The notes under the pieces: generated by a model
What the model was told of the DNA's origin: nothing
Database searches by the model: none
What the model saw: the letters and a program-made list of their open reading frames with translations, nothing else
In this document: one piece after another, positions 35,668-45,250 of the stretch
How positions within the stretch are numbered: the first letter of the stretch is position 1
Layout of the letters: each line of letters opens with the position of its first letter
NCBI GenBank assembly: GCA_045579665.1
Contig: JAZNMO010000041.1
Location: 17,089-81,088 of the forward strand
From: COE1 sp045579665
Lineage (GTDB): Bacteria > Bacillota > Clostridia > Lachnospirales > Lachnospiraceae
Direction: 5' to 3'
Length of the DNA stretch: 64,000 nucleotides
Made by a program: the position numbers and the translations under genes

Positions 35668-37824
35668 TTACTCAACCTTGAAATACATTACGCCTTGACC
35701 TGTACTAAAATCATACAATGGAACATTCACTGTGGCTGGTAAACCGCTCGAAACTACAGGGTTTAATACATCTCCTGTAATCACCTTCAAAGGATAATTC
35801 TCTAGGTATATGCCGATTCGGTAATATCCATCTGTAGCATTATTTACATTACTAAATGTAAAGCCCTTGTTACTTTTTGATGCCCAGCTCGAAATATCTC
35901 CATAAGCAGTCCAAGGATCCGTCATATTGGCTCTATATTCCACAACATACTTCACATATGTAGATACCTTTTCTTTATGTAGCCAAGGAGTTACAAAGTA
36001 CCAATTTTTACTTCCTGACAATACATACGGAGATGTCTCAGTACCGACACTATCTACTGGAGAAGTACCTGCTTCATCTTCAGAATACCTCAAAATAGTA
36101 GCACCTACCTTGAATCTTATTGCATATGACGCAAGAGTAGTCTCATCCGCCACATCCCAATCTGCTGTAAATCCCTCAAATCCGGTTACATAACCATCTG
36201 TTGAATCAAGCAACCATGGATCTGCCGGCCATTTCAACTTTGTTCCCTCATAAGCTCCTTGAATCATCTCTATCTCATATGCTTTATTCGGCAAGAGACA
36301 ATATGATTCATTCGCATTAATCTTTTGCTCTAGTCCACCTTCTACTGTTCTATGATAAGATGTCCAGTCGCCATAGGTTCCATCCTCATTATCTATACGA
36401 TATCTCCAGAAAATCCTATACTCACAATTTTGTGGCTGATTTAATGTAAGTGAAGCCGTATCAAATACCATAAAATCATCTCCACGCAAAAGCGTACTCG
36501 GATCAGGATGAAAAACCGGTGGACTTCCCGGTCTAATCAACGAATCTGTATCCTCAATCGTCGCATACCACGCATTCGCCTTATTCTCTCCTGCCGGATG
36601 CATAGCTTTTCCTTTTACTGTCAATTTACTGTTAGCAGGCATCTCTGTAAGTAATGTTACATTCACGTATGCTGGAGTAGAGTTTGTTGCATCATGCTCC
36701 GCAAATGAAAAATATGTACTCGGTGACGTAGCTGTTCCGCCAATTTTGAAATCATATTCCCAATCTACTGTATATGCACACTCATAATCCAATTCATTCA
36801 CTCTTGGTCCAAGGAACGGTGTACCTGTAATATTCGACATAACCGTATATTCGGTTCCTGCCGCATACTTACCTATGGTCGGATCATCCTGTGTCATATC
36901 TACAGTAAGTCCTTCTACTCTTCGGATACAAATCGGAATCGTCTTATGCTGCATAGGTGTACCGTCTGCTTTTGTAGCCGCTGAAAAGACTGCCAAATAC
37001 ATACAGTTCATAGAGTTACCTCTCTCTTCTGTACCTATTGTTATCGTAATCTTGCCATCCGCGCAATTAGCAACAGCAGTAGATGTCGATGTTGGCTCTT
37101 TATATAATGTACAAGTAAAATCCGTTGATAACCCCATCGTTGCTGTTACAGTCACCGGTAACTCATACACCTGATTTGGCTCTAATACCAATTCCGTAAT
37201 ACCAATTCCTAAATCCACAGATGGTGTTGGACTATATGGATTTGCTTTTACATCATCATTTCTTGATGTTACATTATATTCTGCTTCAAATTTTCTGGAA
37301 TCCTTCTCCATTCCTATATTCAGCACTATGTTATGAGTAGCATCATAGTTTGAAATATCTGCATCAAAATCAGTTATATTCTCCGCTAACAAATATGCCG
37401 TACCAAGAGCCCCTGCTTCTGTCTTCTGATACATCAGTCTTTGTGCCGATACTTCATAGATAATATCTATCTTATTATTCATACTGCTACTGTTTGTAAT
37501 CTCCAATATTCTGTCACAATTCTCATCACCAGTTGGAATATCACTATTGGAATTGATATCCTGACGCACATCAGATGCATCAACATAGCAGTAATTCACC
37601 GACTCTCCGGCGTCGATAATCAGTCCTTCAATCACATTTACAGCCAGCTGTGCCTCCTGTTGCAAAGAGGCTTCTGCTGTACCTCCACGATAGGTTTTGG
37701 CAGTAACTACTAATACACTTCCGATGACTGCAGTAATACACGCAAAGATAGCAATACTACACATCAGCTCTACCAATGTCATACCACGATTGTCTCTTTT
37801 AAAGCTGTCTTTTCTCTTACCCAT
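35668..37824 (-). CDS. large minor pilin, 718 aa, last gene of the pilus operon
   Basis: Type IV prepilin-like protein with a short basic leader ending RDNRG, then MTLVELMCSIAIFACITAVIGSVLVV: cleavage after Gly, Glu at position 5, and a hydrophobic helix, all recognised by PilD. The remaining 680 residues are far larger than a usual pilin (150-200). The first part resembles PilW/PilJ-type minor pilins; about 190-700 look like beta-sandwich modules without named motifs. It is probably a tip-located adhesin-like subunit (inferred from size and position). It starts 33 bases after the preceding minor pilin gene and ends at the strong terminator. Confidence 0.85.
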   Translation of the reverse strand: MGKRKDSFKRDNRGMTLVELMCSIAIFACITAVIGSVLVVTAKTYRGGTAEASLQQEAQLAVNVIEGLIIDAGESVNYCYVDASDVRQDINSNSDIPTGDENCDRILEITNSSSMNNKIDIIYEVSAQRLMYQKTEAGALGTAYLLAENITDFDADISNYDATHNIVLNIGMEKDSRKFEAEYNVTSRNDDVKANPYSPTPSVDLGIGITELVLEPNQVYELPVTVTATMGLSTDFTCTLYKEPTSTSTAVANCADGKITITIGTEERGNSMNCMYLAVFSAATKADGTPMQHKTIPICIRRVEGLTVDMTQDDPTIGKYAAGTEYTVMSNITGTPFLGPRVNELDYECAYTVDWEYDFKIGGTATSPSTYFSFAEHDATNSTPAYVNVTLLTEMPANSKLTVKGKAMHPAGENKANAWYATIEDTDSLIRPGSPPVFHPDPSTLLRGDDFMVFDTASLTLNQPQNCEYRIFWRYRIDNEDGTYGDWTSYHRTVEGGLEQKINANESYCLLPNKAYEIEMIQGAYEGTKLKWPADPWLLDSTDGYVTGFEGFTADWDVADETTLASYAIRFKVGATILRYSEDEAGTSPVDSVGTETSPYVLSGSKNWYFVTPWLHKEKVSTYVKYVVEYRANMTDPWTAYGDISSWASKSNKGFTFSNVNNATDGYYRIGIYLENYPLKVITGDVLNPVVSSGLPATVNVPLYDFSTGQGVMYFKVE

Positions 37825-37857
37825 GCTGTCATTCCCTTTCTTATATATTAATTATCA

Positions 37858-38364
37858 TTACTCTATATATACCTTACCCGTTGGTGGAATCAAATTAATA
37901 TTTCTAGTCGTTGATCCCTTCGAAACTGTAATTTGCTCACAAACCGGACCTCCAATCACCTCCGGTTCAAAGCCGCCGGTTGCCCGATTAAAGCATAACT
38001 TTATTTTATCTGTTCCCGATATGGTAACTGTTGTACCTGTCGAAAGAGTGCATACAACTGTTACATTTGCATCTCCTATTACCGTAGTTGTTGTCTGTTG
38101 TGTATCACCTTCTGCTTTTATTACAGTCTCTGTCGCCTGTAACATGCCTGAGGCATTTCTTGAAAGCTCACAAGTCACTTGAAACTTCCCAAGCGCTTTT
38201 GTCCTTGCCTGCTCTATGGTATACATTGTCTTCTGCGCACATTCCTCTGCCGGCTTACCACTAATTAGTCCCAGACCATATCCTGTAATACCTACCAGAA
38301 TCGACATAATCGCTACAACAATAATCAACTCTACAAAAGTGATACCTCTGTTATCCTTCCTCAT
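37858..38364 (-). CDS. minor pilin, GspH/FimT-like
   Basis: A 168-aa prepilin-like protein: leader MRKDNRG, then ITFVELIIVVAIMSILVGITGYGLGLI with Glu at position 5 after the Gly cleavage site. The following QKTMYTIEQARTKALGK segment and beta-rich C-terminal part resemble GspH/FimT minor pilins, which help start pilus assembly. It lies between two other prepilin genes with gaps of 17 and 33 bases, so it is in the operon. Confidence 0.88.
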   Translation of the reverse strand: MRKDNRGITFVELIIVVAIMSILVGITGYGLGLISGKPAEECAQKTMYTIEQARTKALGKFQVTCELSRNASGMLQATETVIKAEGDTQQTTTTVIGDANVTVVCTLSTGTTVTISGTDKIKLCFNRATGGFEPEVIGGPVCEQITVSKGSTTRNINLIPPTGKVYIE

Positions 38365-38381
38365 ATCTCTCCTCCGGTCTG

Positions 38382-39026
38382 TTATCTCTTACTCCAATTC
38401 TTAAATACCACATGCTCCGATATATCAATCGTCTTTCTCTCTACATCAGTTCCATTGTACACCTCAGAACTATTAATACTTAGATTAAAGTCCGGAGCCT
38501 CCAGATGAATCGTTGCGCTAACCAAGGTAGTATACCCCTCCGCTGTCGTGATATTCACTTCAATCGGTCCAAGTGCCGCAACACCTTCCGCATAATCATA
38601 ATTCCACGTTCCTACACTTGTTAGACACGCTTTACATTCAGTAGTCAGACCAAAGCTGTCATACATCTTTGCAAAATCATCACTTCCTGTTTTCGCATCC
38701 CACTGCTCCCTCACATGATATACGAAACGGTCCTTAAAATATGCACTTCTGTCTGAGGGACCCTTCGTTGCATAATTTATCATGGTGTCCTTATAAGCTG
38801 CCTTACACGCAATTGATGCCTCTGATACAAAACGCGCCTTAATCTCTTCTAACGCTGCCTCACTCTGATAGAAACTCGAGGTATTCAAATAATCTATCTG
38901 TTTTGTCTTATAATTCGTCACCGACACATATAATAATGTAGTAATCAGAATCGATAAAAATGTAACCGCAATCAAGACTGTTACCAATGCCGAGCCACGA
39001 TTATCCTTCTTTAATCTCCTGCTCAT
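38382..39026 (-). CDS. minor pilin lacking Glu5, PilX/PilK-like
   Basis: A 214-aa protein with leader KKDNRG and hydrophobic helix SALVTVLIAVTFLSILITTLLYV. Position 5 after the predicted cleavage is Thr, not Glu. Loss of Glu5 is typical of GspK-like tip pseudopilins and some PilX proteins. The segment SEAALEEIKARF after the helix is typical of PilX-like proteins ('QSEAALE'). Gaps of 14 and 17 bases to its neighbours place it in the operon. Confidence 0.85.
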   Translation of the reverse strand: MSRRLKKDNRGSALVTVLIAVTFLSILITTLLYVSVTNYKTKQIDYLNTSSFYQSEAALEEIKARFVSEASIACKAAYKDTMINYATKGPSDRSAYFKDRFVYHVREQWDAKTGSDDFAKMYDSFGLTTECKACLTSVGTWNYDYAEGVAALGPIEVNITTAEGYTTLVSATIHLEAPDFNLSINSSEVYNGTDVERKTIDISEHVVFKNWSKR

Positions 39027-39040
39027 ATATCCATCACCTA

Positions 39041-40360
39041 TTAGTCATTCTTCGTACCACTCAAAGCCGCCACTACATTCGTTGTTCCTGCTTCTCTAAC
39101 CTCTACATCCATATTGTACATAAGCTGATATTGCTTCTCAAAGATAGTCGCCTCCATATAATGACTCGAAGATGCAAATCCCGAGATTGTTGGCGCAGGC
39201 GGAACAGAGCTTCCGCCTATATTATCACCAAAATTATGATACAATTTAATAATACTTTCCCCTTGTATCGTTGGATTATAGGATGCCTCTTTGTTATTCA
39301 ACGTAGCATCAGCGCCTAGTGGAACCTGCTTTAAAATATACATATCGATACTGTCACCTGCTGCGAAATCATGCGTTACCACTTTAATTTCATCCGCCAC
39401 ATCATATGCCGGGTAGTAATAGAAATAAACCTTTTCCAAATCTACAGTATTTGGATTCTTATAGAAATTTAAATAGTACAATCCATAAGGAATGTCCAAA
39501 ATCACCTGCACCATATACATGTTACCGGTAGTATCATAATCTACCGGAAAGGTCTGCTTCCCCGTAGGTGTTGCTTCTGTACTTGACAAATAATATGGAT
39601 AATCCTTAATAATAAAATAATAATCCATATTAATGACAGCCGTTGTATACCCTGCATCATCCTTATCCAAGGTAATCGTTGTAACACGCTTCTTTGGCTG
39701 AATATGTGTTGCAAAAGAACTCACAATATCTGTTTCCGTGTATGTAGTAATCTTCTGGTCAATTGTATTCAGATAGTCTTTCATCTCAGTCTTAATAGTT
39801 GTATCAAACATTGTAAGAATCTGATCTCTTGCCTTAGTGTCATGTACCTCCGAAGAACGATAGACAGCATCCTTATACGGATGCATATCCTCCAAAGTAA
39901 CCAAGGACTGCTCCGTCATATATGGTGTAACTGTAATCGTAGCATCATACAATGCATTCTCTGTCTTGATGTTAGTCAATGAGAACTCATATTCCTTTGT
40001 AGATGACTCGGTAAACGAACCTCCGATAAACAAATCCTCATCTGCCACACCTCCGGGCACCGATTTACCTCGTACTCCCATTGTACCCATCACATCCATA
40101 TTTACACCCGAGAAGCTGCCTGCATGAAACTGCTCACAAAGCGTCTTCACATCATACGCCTTAAAATTCTCTAGGATACTCTCAGCTGTCAAGGTTGCAT
40201 GCTGTCGCAGATTTGCTTTTGCATTAAAACGTACCGATGTTACCAATACTGTTACCATCCCCGTAATCGCAACTGAAAGTATACACATCGCAATCACAAC
40301 CTCTACCAGTGTCAGCCCCTTATTATTCAATTTAACATGTCGCTCTCTCTTCAATCCCAT
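39041..40360 (-). CDS. minor pilin, PilV/GspI-like, 439 aa
   Basis: Prepilin with leader KLNNKG then LTLVEVVIAMCILSVAITGMVTVLV; Glu at position 5 and the VEVVIAM pattern fit PilV/GspI. The 410-residue extracellular part is unusually long and has no recognised domain; YxxE/D-rich segments and many Thr residues suggest beta structure. GGAG lies about 9 bases before the ATG. It follows pilO by 32 bases. Large minor pilins of this kind occur in clostridial pilus clusters. Confidence 0.85.
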   Translation of the reverse strand: MGLKRERHVKLNNKGLTLVEVVIAMCILSVAITGMVTVLVTSVRFNAKANLRQHATLTAESILENFKAYDVKTLCEQFHAGSFSGVNMDVMGTMGVRGKSVPGGVADEDLFIGGSFTESSTKEYEFSLTNIKTENALYDATITVTPYMTEQSLVTLEDMHPYKDAVYRSSEVHDTKARDQILTMFDTTIKTEMKDYLNTIDQKITTYTETDIVSSFATHIQPKKRVTTITLDKDDAGYTTAVINMDYYFIIKDYPYYLSSTEATPTGKQTFPVDYDTTGNMYMVQVILDIPYGLYYLNFYKNPNTVDLEKVYFYYYPAYDVADEIKVVTHDFAAGDSIDMYILKQVPLGADATLNNKEASYNPTIQGESIIKLYHNFGDNIGGSSVPPAPTISGFASSSHYMEATIFEKQYQLMYNMDVEVREAGTTNVVAALSGTKND

Positions 40361-40392
40361 TAGAGTCCACTCCGTTCTCTATAATACACTGT

Positions 40393-41067
40393 CTACTGGA
40401 ATATATTCTCTGCGCCCATTGGATACTCTTCAATCTCAGGAGATACATATTTCTTTCCTGTACCGGTTGCATAGTAAAAGGATAAATCAATAGTTCCATC
40501 CAAGATATTACTGTTCTCATGCTTAGAGTATGAAATCTGCTGAATTCCAATTCGGTTCGAGCTTGCATAAATCTGTTCGATGCACTCTTTCAAATTCTCA
40601 TAATTCGTCAAATTCACATAGGTTGCATGCTTCTTCTTAAACTCAATTTTATTCTCCAGTCCTTCTATGCCGGCGCCTTCCACAATATCTTGGGTAACTT
40701 CGTAGACTAACTCACTCTCTGCCATATTGATATTGCTATACTGAATCACACTATTCTCCTGTATATCCACAGCAAGCATCAACACATCCTCAGGTCTTGC
40801 ACCTGCAGGATATGGCTCTAGCAGCTTCTGAATCTCCTCACTAGCCAATTCGATTTGCTCCTCATAGGTTTCCATATTGTCATAGTATACCTTTAAGTCA
40901 CGTATCGAATTCTTTAGCTGTCCATTAGAACTTTCCAATGCTAACGTTTTCTCACTATATTTCAAATATACTAATGCATATAGCATTACAATTACTAACG
41001 CACCTAATACAACAATGGCAATTAGCACCTTCTTCGTAAACAAAGCTCTTATCTTTTTCATGCTCAT
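40393..41067 (-). CDS. PilO-like pilus assembly protein
   Basis: A 224-aa bitopic protein: basic N-terminus, one membrane segment (about 14-34), then a coiled coil (about 35-85) and a small alpha/beta domain, the PilO layout. It should pair with the PilN-like half of the preceding PilMN protein to form the inner alignment complex between ATPase and pilus fibre. PilO sequence is poorly conserved; the call rests on layout, length and position 9 bases after pilMN. Confidence 0.75.
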   Translation of the reverse strand: MSMKKIRALFTKKVLIAIVVLGALVIVMLYALVYLKYSEKTLALESSNGQLKNSIRDLKVYYDNMETYEEQIELASEEIQKLLEPYPAGARPEDVLMLAVDIQENSVIQYSNINMAESELVYEVTQDIVEGAGIEGLENKIEFKKKHATYVNLTNYENLKECIEQIYASSNRIGIQQISYSKHENSNILDGTIDLSFYYATGTGKKYVSPEIEEYPMGAENIFQ

Positions 41068-41076
41068 GCCCTCCTA

Positions 41077-42639
41077 CTACTGCACACTCTCATCGGTATT
41101 ATCAGTAGTGCTCGCCTCTGCATCCTCAGAATCCGTAGCGCCCGCATAAATCGGATGATAAATACAATAAATCGTAAATTCATCAAATACTACTGGTGAT
41201 GTCAAGAGACTTTCTCCCTCTCTATCCTCAACCGCCTCAAGCACCTCTGTAACTGTTAATGACATAATACTGTCAAACTCTCTTAAGGTCTTAATAACAC
41301 CTGCTGTGGTTTCCTTATCATCAACACGCATCTTAATAATCGCCTGCGCATCATCAGAAAAGAACTGCAACACATGTACATTCTCTGGTAGCTTCTCTTC
41401 CAACTCTTCTAAGAATGCCAACAAACCGTCATTGGCATGCTTTGTCATGTCTGCACCTGTCTTAATCTCCTCATATAGCTTTTGAGAAGCCGTATACTTC
41501 TCATACACTGCCTTAGCAGGAAGATACTTCTCTTCCTGCGCCTTTAACTTTGCCTGTTCTGCCAACTGCTCCTGATATGGTGTGATGGATGCAAATACAA
41601 TTGCCACGCAGGAAAGAATGATTAAGAGCAACAACAGGATACTGGCATTAAAGTAATCCACGTCATACTTACCCTTTGGCTGCACAGTCATCATACCAAT
41701 CGGCGCAAAAGCAGCACCGATACAGCCTATATAGGCAGATAACCATAGGTCTCTCGATACCGTCAGCAAGAGACTGACACCATCAATACTTGGAATATAC
41801 TGACATGGTATCCCCATCTCATCCTGTATTGCCTGCAGTACCTTCGCATTGTCTGAATAGGTACCAATCAGGTTAATCGCCGATACACTATTCCCTTCAG
41901 CCTGCGCCGTATAGAAGTCTATAATACGATGCAGGGTTCCTGTCATCAGATGAATGGCTTCCTCCAAATCCTCTGCATCCTCTATTGGTCGTCCGATACC
42001 ATAGTTTGCTGTTCTCTGCATCAGCTGTGCTCCATCCTTTATCACAGTTACCACAGCACTCTCAGGCTCCATCTTTACAAAAAGCTCTGCTTCCTCTCCA
42101 GCTACCATATTCTTTACTGCCTGCTGGATAGCATTTCCCATATAATCTATACTGTCAATCGTCCAGTCACAAAGCTCTGCCAGCGTCTCATATGCGCGAA
42201 TCAAATCCTTCTCCGCAGCTACCAACAGTGCCTTATGCCTGCCCGCATTCTCATCATCCTTATCAAAGGTATGCAATATCTTATGTGTAATCAGATGGTC
42301 CTCTAAGTCCATCGGAAAATACTCCGACAGATTTGCCTCGATTACACCTGCTACCTGCTTCAGCTTTACAGCTGGAAGCATAACCTCTCTTGTAATAATC
42401 TTACTGGAATATATAGAGAATACGACATTCCTTGTTTTAATCATATTCTCCTCTAATCTATTCAGAAAAAGTTCCTTGAGCTCCTCTAGTCTATCTCGCA
42501 TAATATAGCCATCTAAGACAGCTTCCTTTGGTGTCTCTATCTCAAGACACGAATATACCTTTGGATTCCTTACCTTATAATCTATCTCCACCATTCTAGT
42601 GGTTGCATAACCAATCTCTATGCAAAGTACTCTCGCCAT
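41077..42639 (-). CDS. PilM-PilN fusion protein
   Basis: A 520-aa protein. Residues 1-320 are PilM-like, an actin-fold ATP-binding protein (MARVLCIEIGYATTRMVEI start; YMGNAIQQAV; YGIGRPIEDAE). A membrane segment follows (about 332-352; ASILLLLLIILSCVAIVFAS), then a PilN-like coiled coil and a domain with LEELEEKLPENVHVLQF. Separate PilM and PilN proteins are usual in Gram-negative bacteria; a fused pilMN gene is known from clostridial clusters such as that of Clostridioides difficile. GGGAG precedes the ATG. Confidence 0.85.
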   Translation of the reverse strand: MARVLCIEIGYATTRMVEIDYKVRNPKVYSCLEIETPKEAVLDGYIMRDRLEELKELFLNRLEENMIKTRNVVFSIYSSKIITREVMLPAVKLKQVAGVIEANLSEYFPMDLEDHLITHKILHTFDKDDENAGRHKALLVAAEKDLIRAYETLAELCDWTIDSIDYMGNAIQQAVKNMVAGEEAELFVKMEPESAVVTVIKDGAQLMQRTANYGIGRPIEDAEDLEEAIHLMTGTLHRIIDFYTAQAEGNSVSAINLIGTYSDNAKVLQAIQDEMGIPCQYIPSIDGVSLLLTVSRDLWLSAYIGCIGAAFAPIGMMTVQPKGKYDVDYFNASILLLLLIILSCVAIVFASITPYQEQLAEQAKLKAQEEKYLPAKAVYEKYTASQKLYEEIKTGADMTKHANDGLLAFLEELEEKLPENVHVLQFFSDDAQAIIKMRVDDKETTAGVIKTLREFDSIMSLTVTEVLEAVEDREGESLLTSPVVFDEFTIYCIYHPIYAGATDSEDAEASTTDNTDESVQ

Positions 42640-42664
42640 AACTGTTCTCCCTCACTCTATAAGC

Positions 42665-43423
42665 CTATAGGCCATATAAGGACAGATACCAACCAATGAA
42701 ATCTGTTCCCCATAGCGCACTGATGGCAATTCCCACTGCCAAGTATGGTCCTAACGCCAGCTCTCTTCCTTCCTTTGTTATCCACATGCGCAATAAATGT
42801 ATGACTGAACCAATTATACAGCTCAGACAAAATGCGAATATATTCAACTGCCATCCCAACAGCAACCCACTCGCAGCCATCAGTCTGATATCTCCGCCTC
42901 CAATATAGCGTCCATCCGATATCTTATAAATCAACCCTAAAACACCGCTGACACATATCATACCAATCAAATACTGTAACCAATTCGTATAATCCGTCGC
43001 AACACGAACTACTCCTAATGCAGCGATAAAATAATTAATCCCTATCGGTATCTCATAGGTTCTAAAATCAATTACACCAAGTACAAGCAACGCACTGAAA
43101 AGAAGGCAATACAGAAGTGCTTCGATACTTACCCCCCACACTGCTACCACCAATACATAGAAAAAGCCGTTCAGAGCCTCAATAAGTGGGTACTGAACGG
43201 ATATTTTCTCCTTGCACTTACGACATCTTCCACCCAGAAGCAAATAGCTGAAGAGGGGTACCAGGTCATACCACCTAAGCTGGTACCCGCACTTCATGCA
43301 ATGTGACCTCGTCGTAACAATATTCTCTTGTAGAGGAAGTCTATAGATACATACATTCAGAAAACTTCCGATAATAATACCATATATAAAGACTGTAAGA
43401 TAAAACAATACCGTTACTAACAT
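42665..43423 (-). CDS. pilD: prepilin peptidase/methyltransferase
   Basis: Membrane aspartyl protease that cuts prepilin leaders after Gly and methylates the new N-terminus. At 252 aa it has the N-terminal SFLNVCIYRLP, the Zn-type Cys pairs CMKCGYQL and CRKCKEKIS, and the two catalytic Asp sites GVIDFRTYEIP and GGGDIRLMAASG. About seven membrane segments. It lies 24 bases after the major pilin gene. It is the only such peptidase in the window and should serve all five prepilins. Confidence 0.95.
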   Translation of the reverse strand: MLVTVLFYLTVFIYGIIIGSFLNVCIYRLPLQENIVTTRSHCMKCGYQLRWYDLVPLFSYLLLGGRCRKCKEKISVQYPLIEALNGFFYVLVVAVWGVSIEALLYCLLFSALLVLGVIDFRTYEIPIGINYFIAALGVVRVATDYTNWLQYLIGMICVSGVLGLIYKISDGRYIGGGDIRLMAASGLLLGWQLNIFAFCLSCIIGSVIHLLRMWITKEGRELALGPYLAVGIAISALWGTDFIGWYLSLYGL

Positions 43424-43447
43424 AAGATGTCCCTTCTTAATCGAAAA

Positions 43448-43906
43448 TTAAGGTGTAGCTGTATAACTTCCAATACCTAATGCTGAAGCCAATGTTGTAT
43501 TAGTAGTCGTAAATGTATATTTTCCATTGGCATCTACTGTCATTTTTAAAGTAGCTGTTTTGTATGCATTACTCTTCATTGTAATTCCTCCGGCATTTAC
43601 ACCTGAATCACTTAATGCATTTGTAATCTGAGAAGCTGCTGATGTAGAATCAAATGCTCCTGTTGTACCAAAAGTAACTGTATAACTACCAGCAGTTGGT
43701 GTCGTATGAGTTGGATCTGCATAATACACCTGTACTGCAGAGATAATTGATTGATAATTATCTAAATCTGCTGACTGTCTTGCAGTTTCCACATGCTTTA
43801 AATACTGAGGTGCTAATACTGCAATTAATACTGCCATAATAGCAACTACAATGATTAACTCAACTAATGAGAAACCTTTGTTATTCATCTTCTTTGTGTT
43901 CTTCAT
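43448..43906 (-). CDS. major type IV pilin
   Basis: A 152-aa prepilin, the smallest and most standard in the cluster: leader ending MNNKG, then FSLVELIIVVAIMAVLIAVLAPQYLKHVETA with Phe1 and Glu5. A Ser/Thr-rich globular domain follows; it has no Cys, so there is no C-terminal disulfide loop as in many Gram-negative pilins. TAAGGAG precedes the ATG. It is separated from pilC by 94 bases, enough for its own promoter or a processing site; none was clear. Likely the major subunit, from size and order. Confidence 0.92.
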   Translation of the reverse strand: MKNTKKMNNKGFSLVELIIVVAIMAVLIAVLAPQYLKHVETARQSADLDNYQSIISAVQVYYADPTHTTPTAGSYTVTFGTTGAFDSTSAASQITNALSDSGVNAGGITMKSNAYKTATLKMTVDANGKYTFTTTNTTLASALGIGSYTATP

Positions 43907-44000
43907 ATTAACTCTCTCCTTAATATAATAATATTTATTAATATTTATCTTATACGCTCCCCCGACTGTCCTCCATCAATCGGCGAAACGGATAATTCAT

Positions 44001-45215
44001 TTAAATATGTTCCAATGCACTATACATAGTCATCATCGGCGCCATACATGCGGCTAAGAGTCCACCTACCACGACAGCCAGTACGATGATAATCATCGGC
44101 TCCATAGCTGCCATCAGAGACTGCACTGCCATCTCTACCTCTTCATCATAATAGTCTGCAAGCTTATCCAGCATCTCCTCACTACTACCTGCCTCCTCAC
44201 CGATATGTACCATATGATATACCATCGGCGGGAAGATACCTGCATCCTCTAGTGGTCTGGATAACGGAAGTCCGATACTAATCTGCTCCTTCGCATCCAG
44301 CATAGCTTCCTTGAAGTAGACATTACTCATAACCCCTGCCGTCATTCCCGCTGCCTCTATCAGCGGTACACCTGAGCTTAGTAGTGTAGATAAGGTACGC
44401 GCCATCATAGAAGATGCTGACTTCACAGTAAGATTCTTAATCACCGGCATCTTTAAGGCTACCTTACCAAAGAAATGCTTACCGGCATCTGTCTTCGAAA
44501 AAGATATAACACCAAATATCGCAAGTCCTACCACCGGAAGTAATATATACCAATAGTTACGTATAATCTTACTCATATTCACATACATCACCGTGATGCC
44601 CGGAAGCTCCGTTCCCATCTCTACAAACATCGCTTCATAATTAGGTATAACTACAATCAACATAACGATACTAACAACAATCGCTACCACAAAGACTACG
44701 ATAGGATAAATCATCGCCTTCTTCACCATGGACTGCGTCTTATTCGACCTCTCAAACTGTATCGCCATACGCTCTAAGGCAATCTCCAGATTACCCGAGC
44801 CCTCGCCTGCTGCCACCATATTCACCATCAGCTGCGGGAACACCTTCGGGAAGGCTCTCATCGCACCTGCCAATGTTTCACCCTTCTCAACACTGATACG
44901 CACCTGCTTTAACGCATCCTTGAGTCTCTGATTCTCCGACTGCTCCTGCAACATACGCAGACAGTCGATGATACCAACTCCGGCACGCATCATACTGGTG
45001 AACTGACGACACATAACACTTAAATCTCTCGGCTTTGGATATCCACCTATCTGAATATTCAGGTCCTGTGTCCAGATACTCTGCTCTTCAATGCTGACAA
45101 CGGTCAGCTTCATCTTTATTAACTTGGCTCTAACATGCTCCTTGTTATCGCCCTCGATACTTCCTTTTACTTCTTTACCAAGCTTATTAATGGCTCTGTA
45201 ACCGTATACCGCCAT
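44001..45215 (-). CDS. pilC: type IV pilus inner-membrane platform protein
   Basis: GspF/PilC-family polytopic protein, 404 aa. Two repeated GspF domains (about 70-190 and 270-395) are seen, with the family signature LSVMCRQFTSMMRAGVGIIDCLRM in the first and SSMMARTLSTLLSSGVPLIEAAGM in the second; VNMVAAGEGSGNLEIALERMA and VHIGEEAGSSEEMLDKLADYYDEEV are further family landmarks. Three membrane segments. It links the PilB/PilT ATPases to the growing fibre. It starts 35 bases after pilB. Confidence 0.95.
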   Translation of the reverse strand: MAVYGYRAINKLGKEVKGSIEGDNKEHVRAKLIKMKLTVVSIEEQSIWTQDLNIQIGGYPKPRDLSVMCRQFTSMMRAGVGIIDCLRMLQEQSENQRLKDALKQVRISVEKGETLAGAMRAFPKVFPQLMVNMVAAGEGSGNLEIALERMAIQFERSNKTQSMVKKAMIYPIVVFVVAIVVSIVMLIVVIPNYEAMFVEMGTELPGITVMYVNMSKIIRNYWYILLPVVGLAIFGVISFSKTDAGKHFFGKVALKMPVIKNLTVKSASSMMARTLSTLLSSGVPLIEAAGMTAGVMSNVYFKEAMLDAKEQISIGLPLSRPLEDAGIFPPMVYHMVHIGEEAGSSEEMLDKLADYYDEEVEMAVQSLMAAMEPMIIIVLAVVVGGLLAACMAPMMTMYSALEHI

Positions 45216-45250
45216 ATTCGCTCCTCCAAACCTATTACATCCTACTCCGC

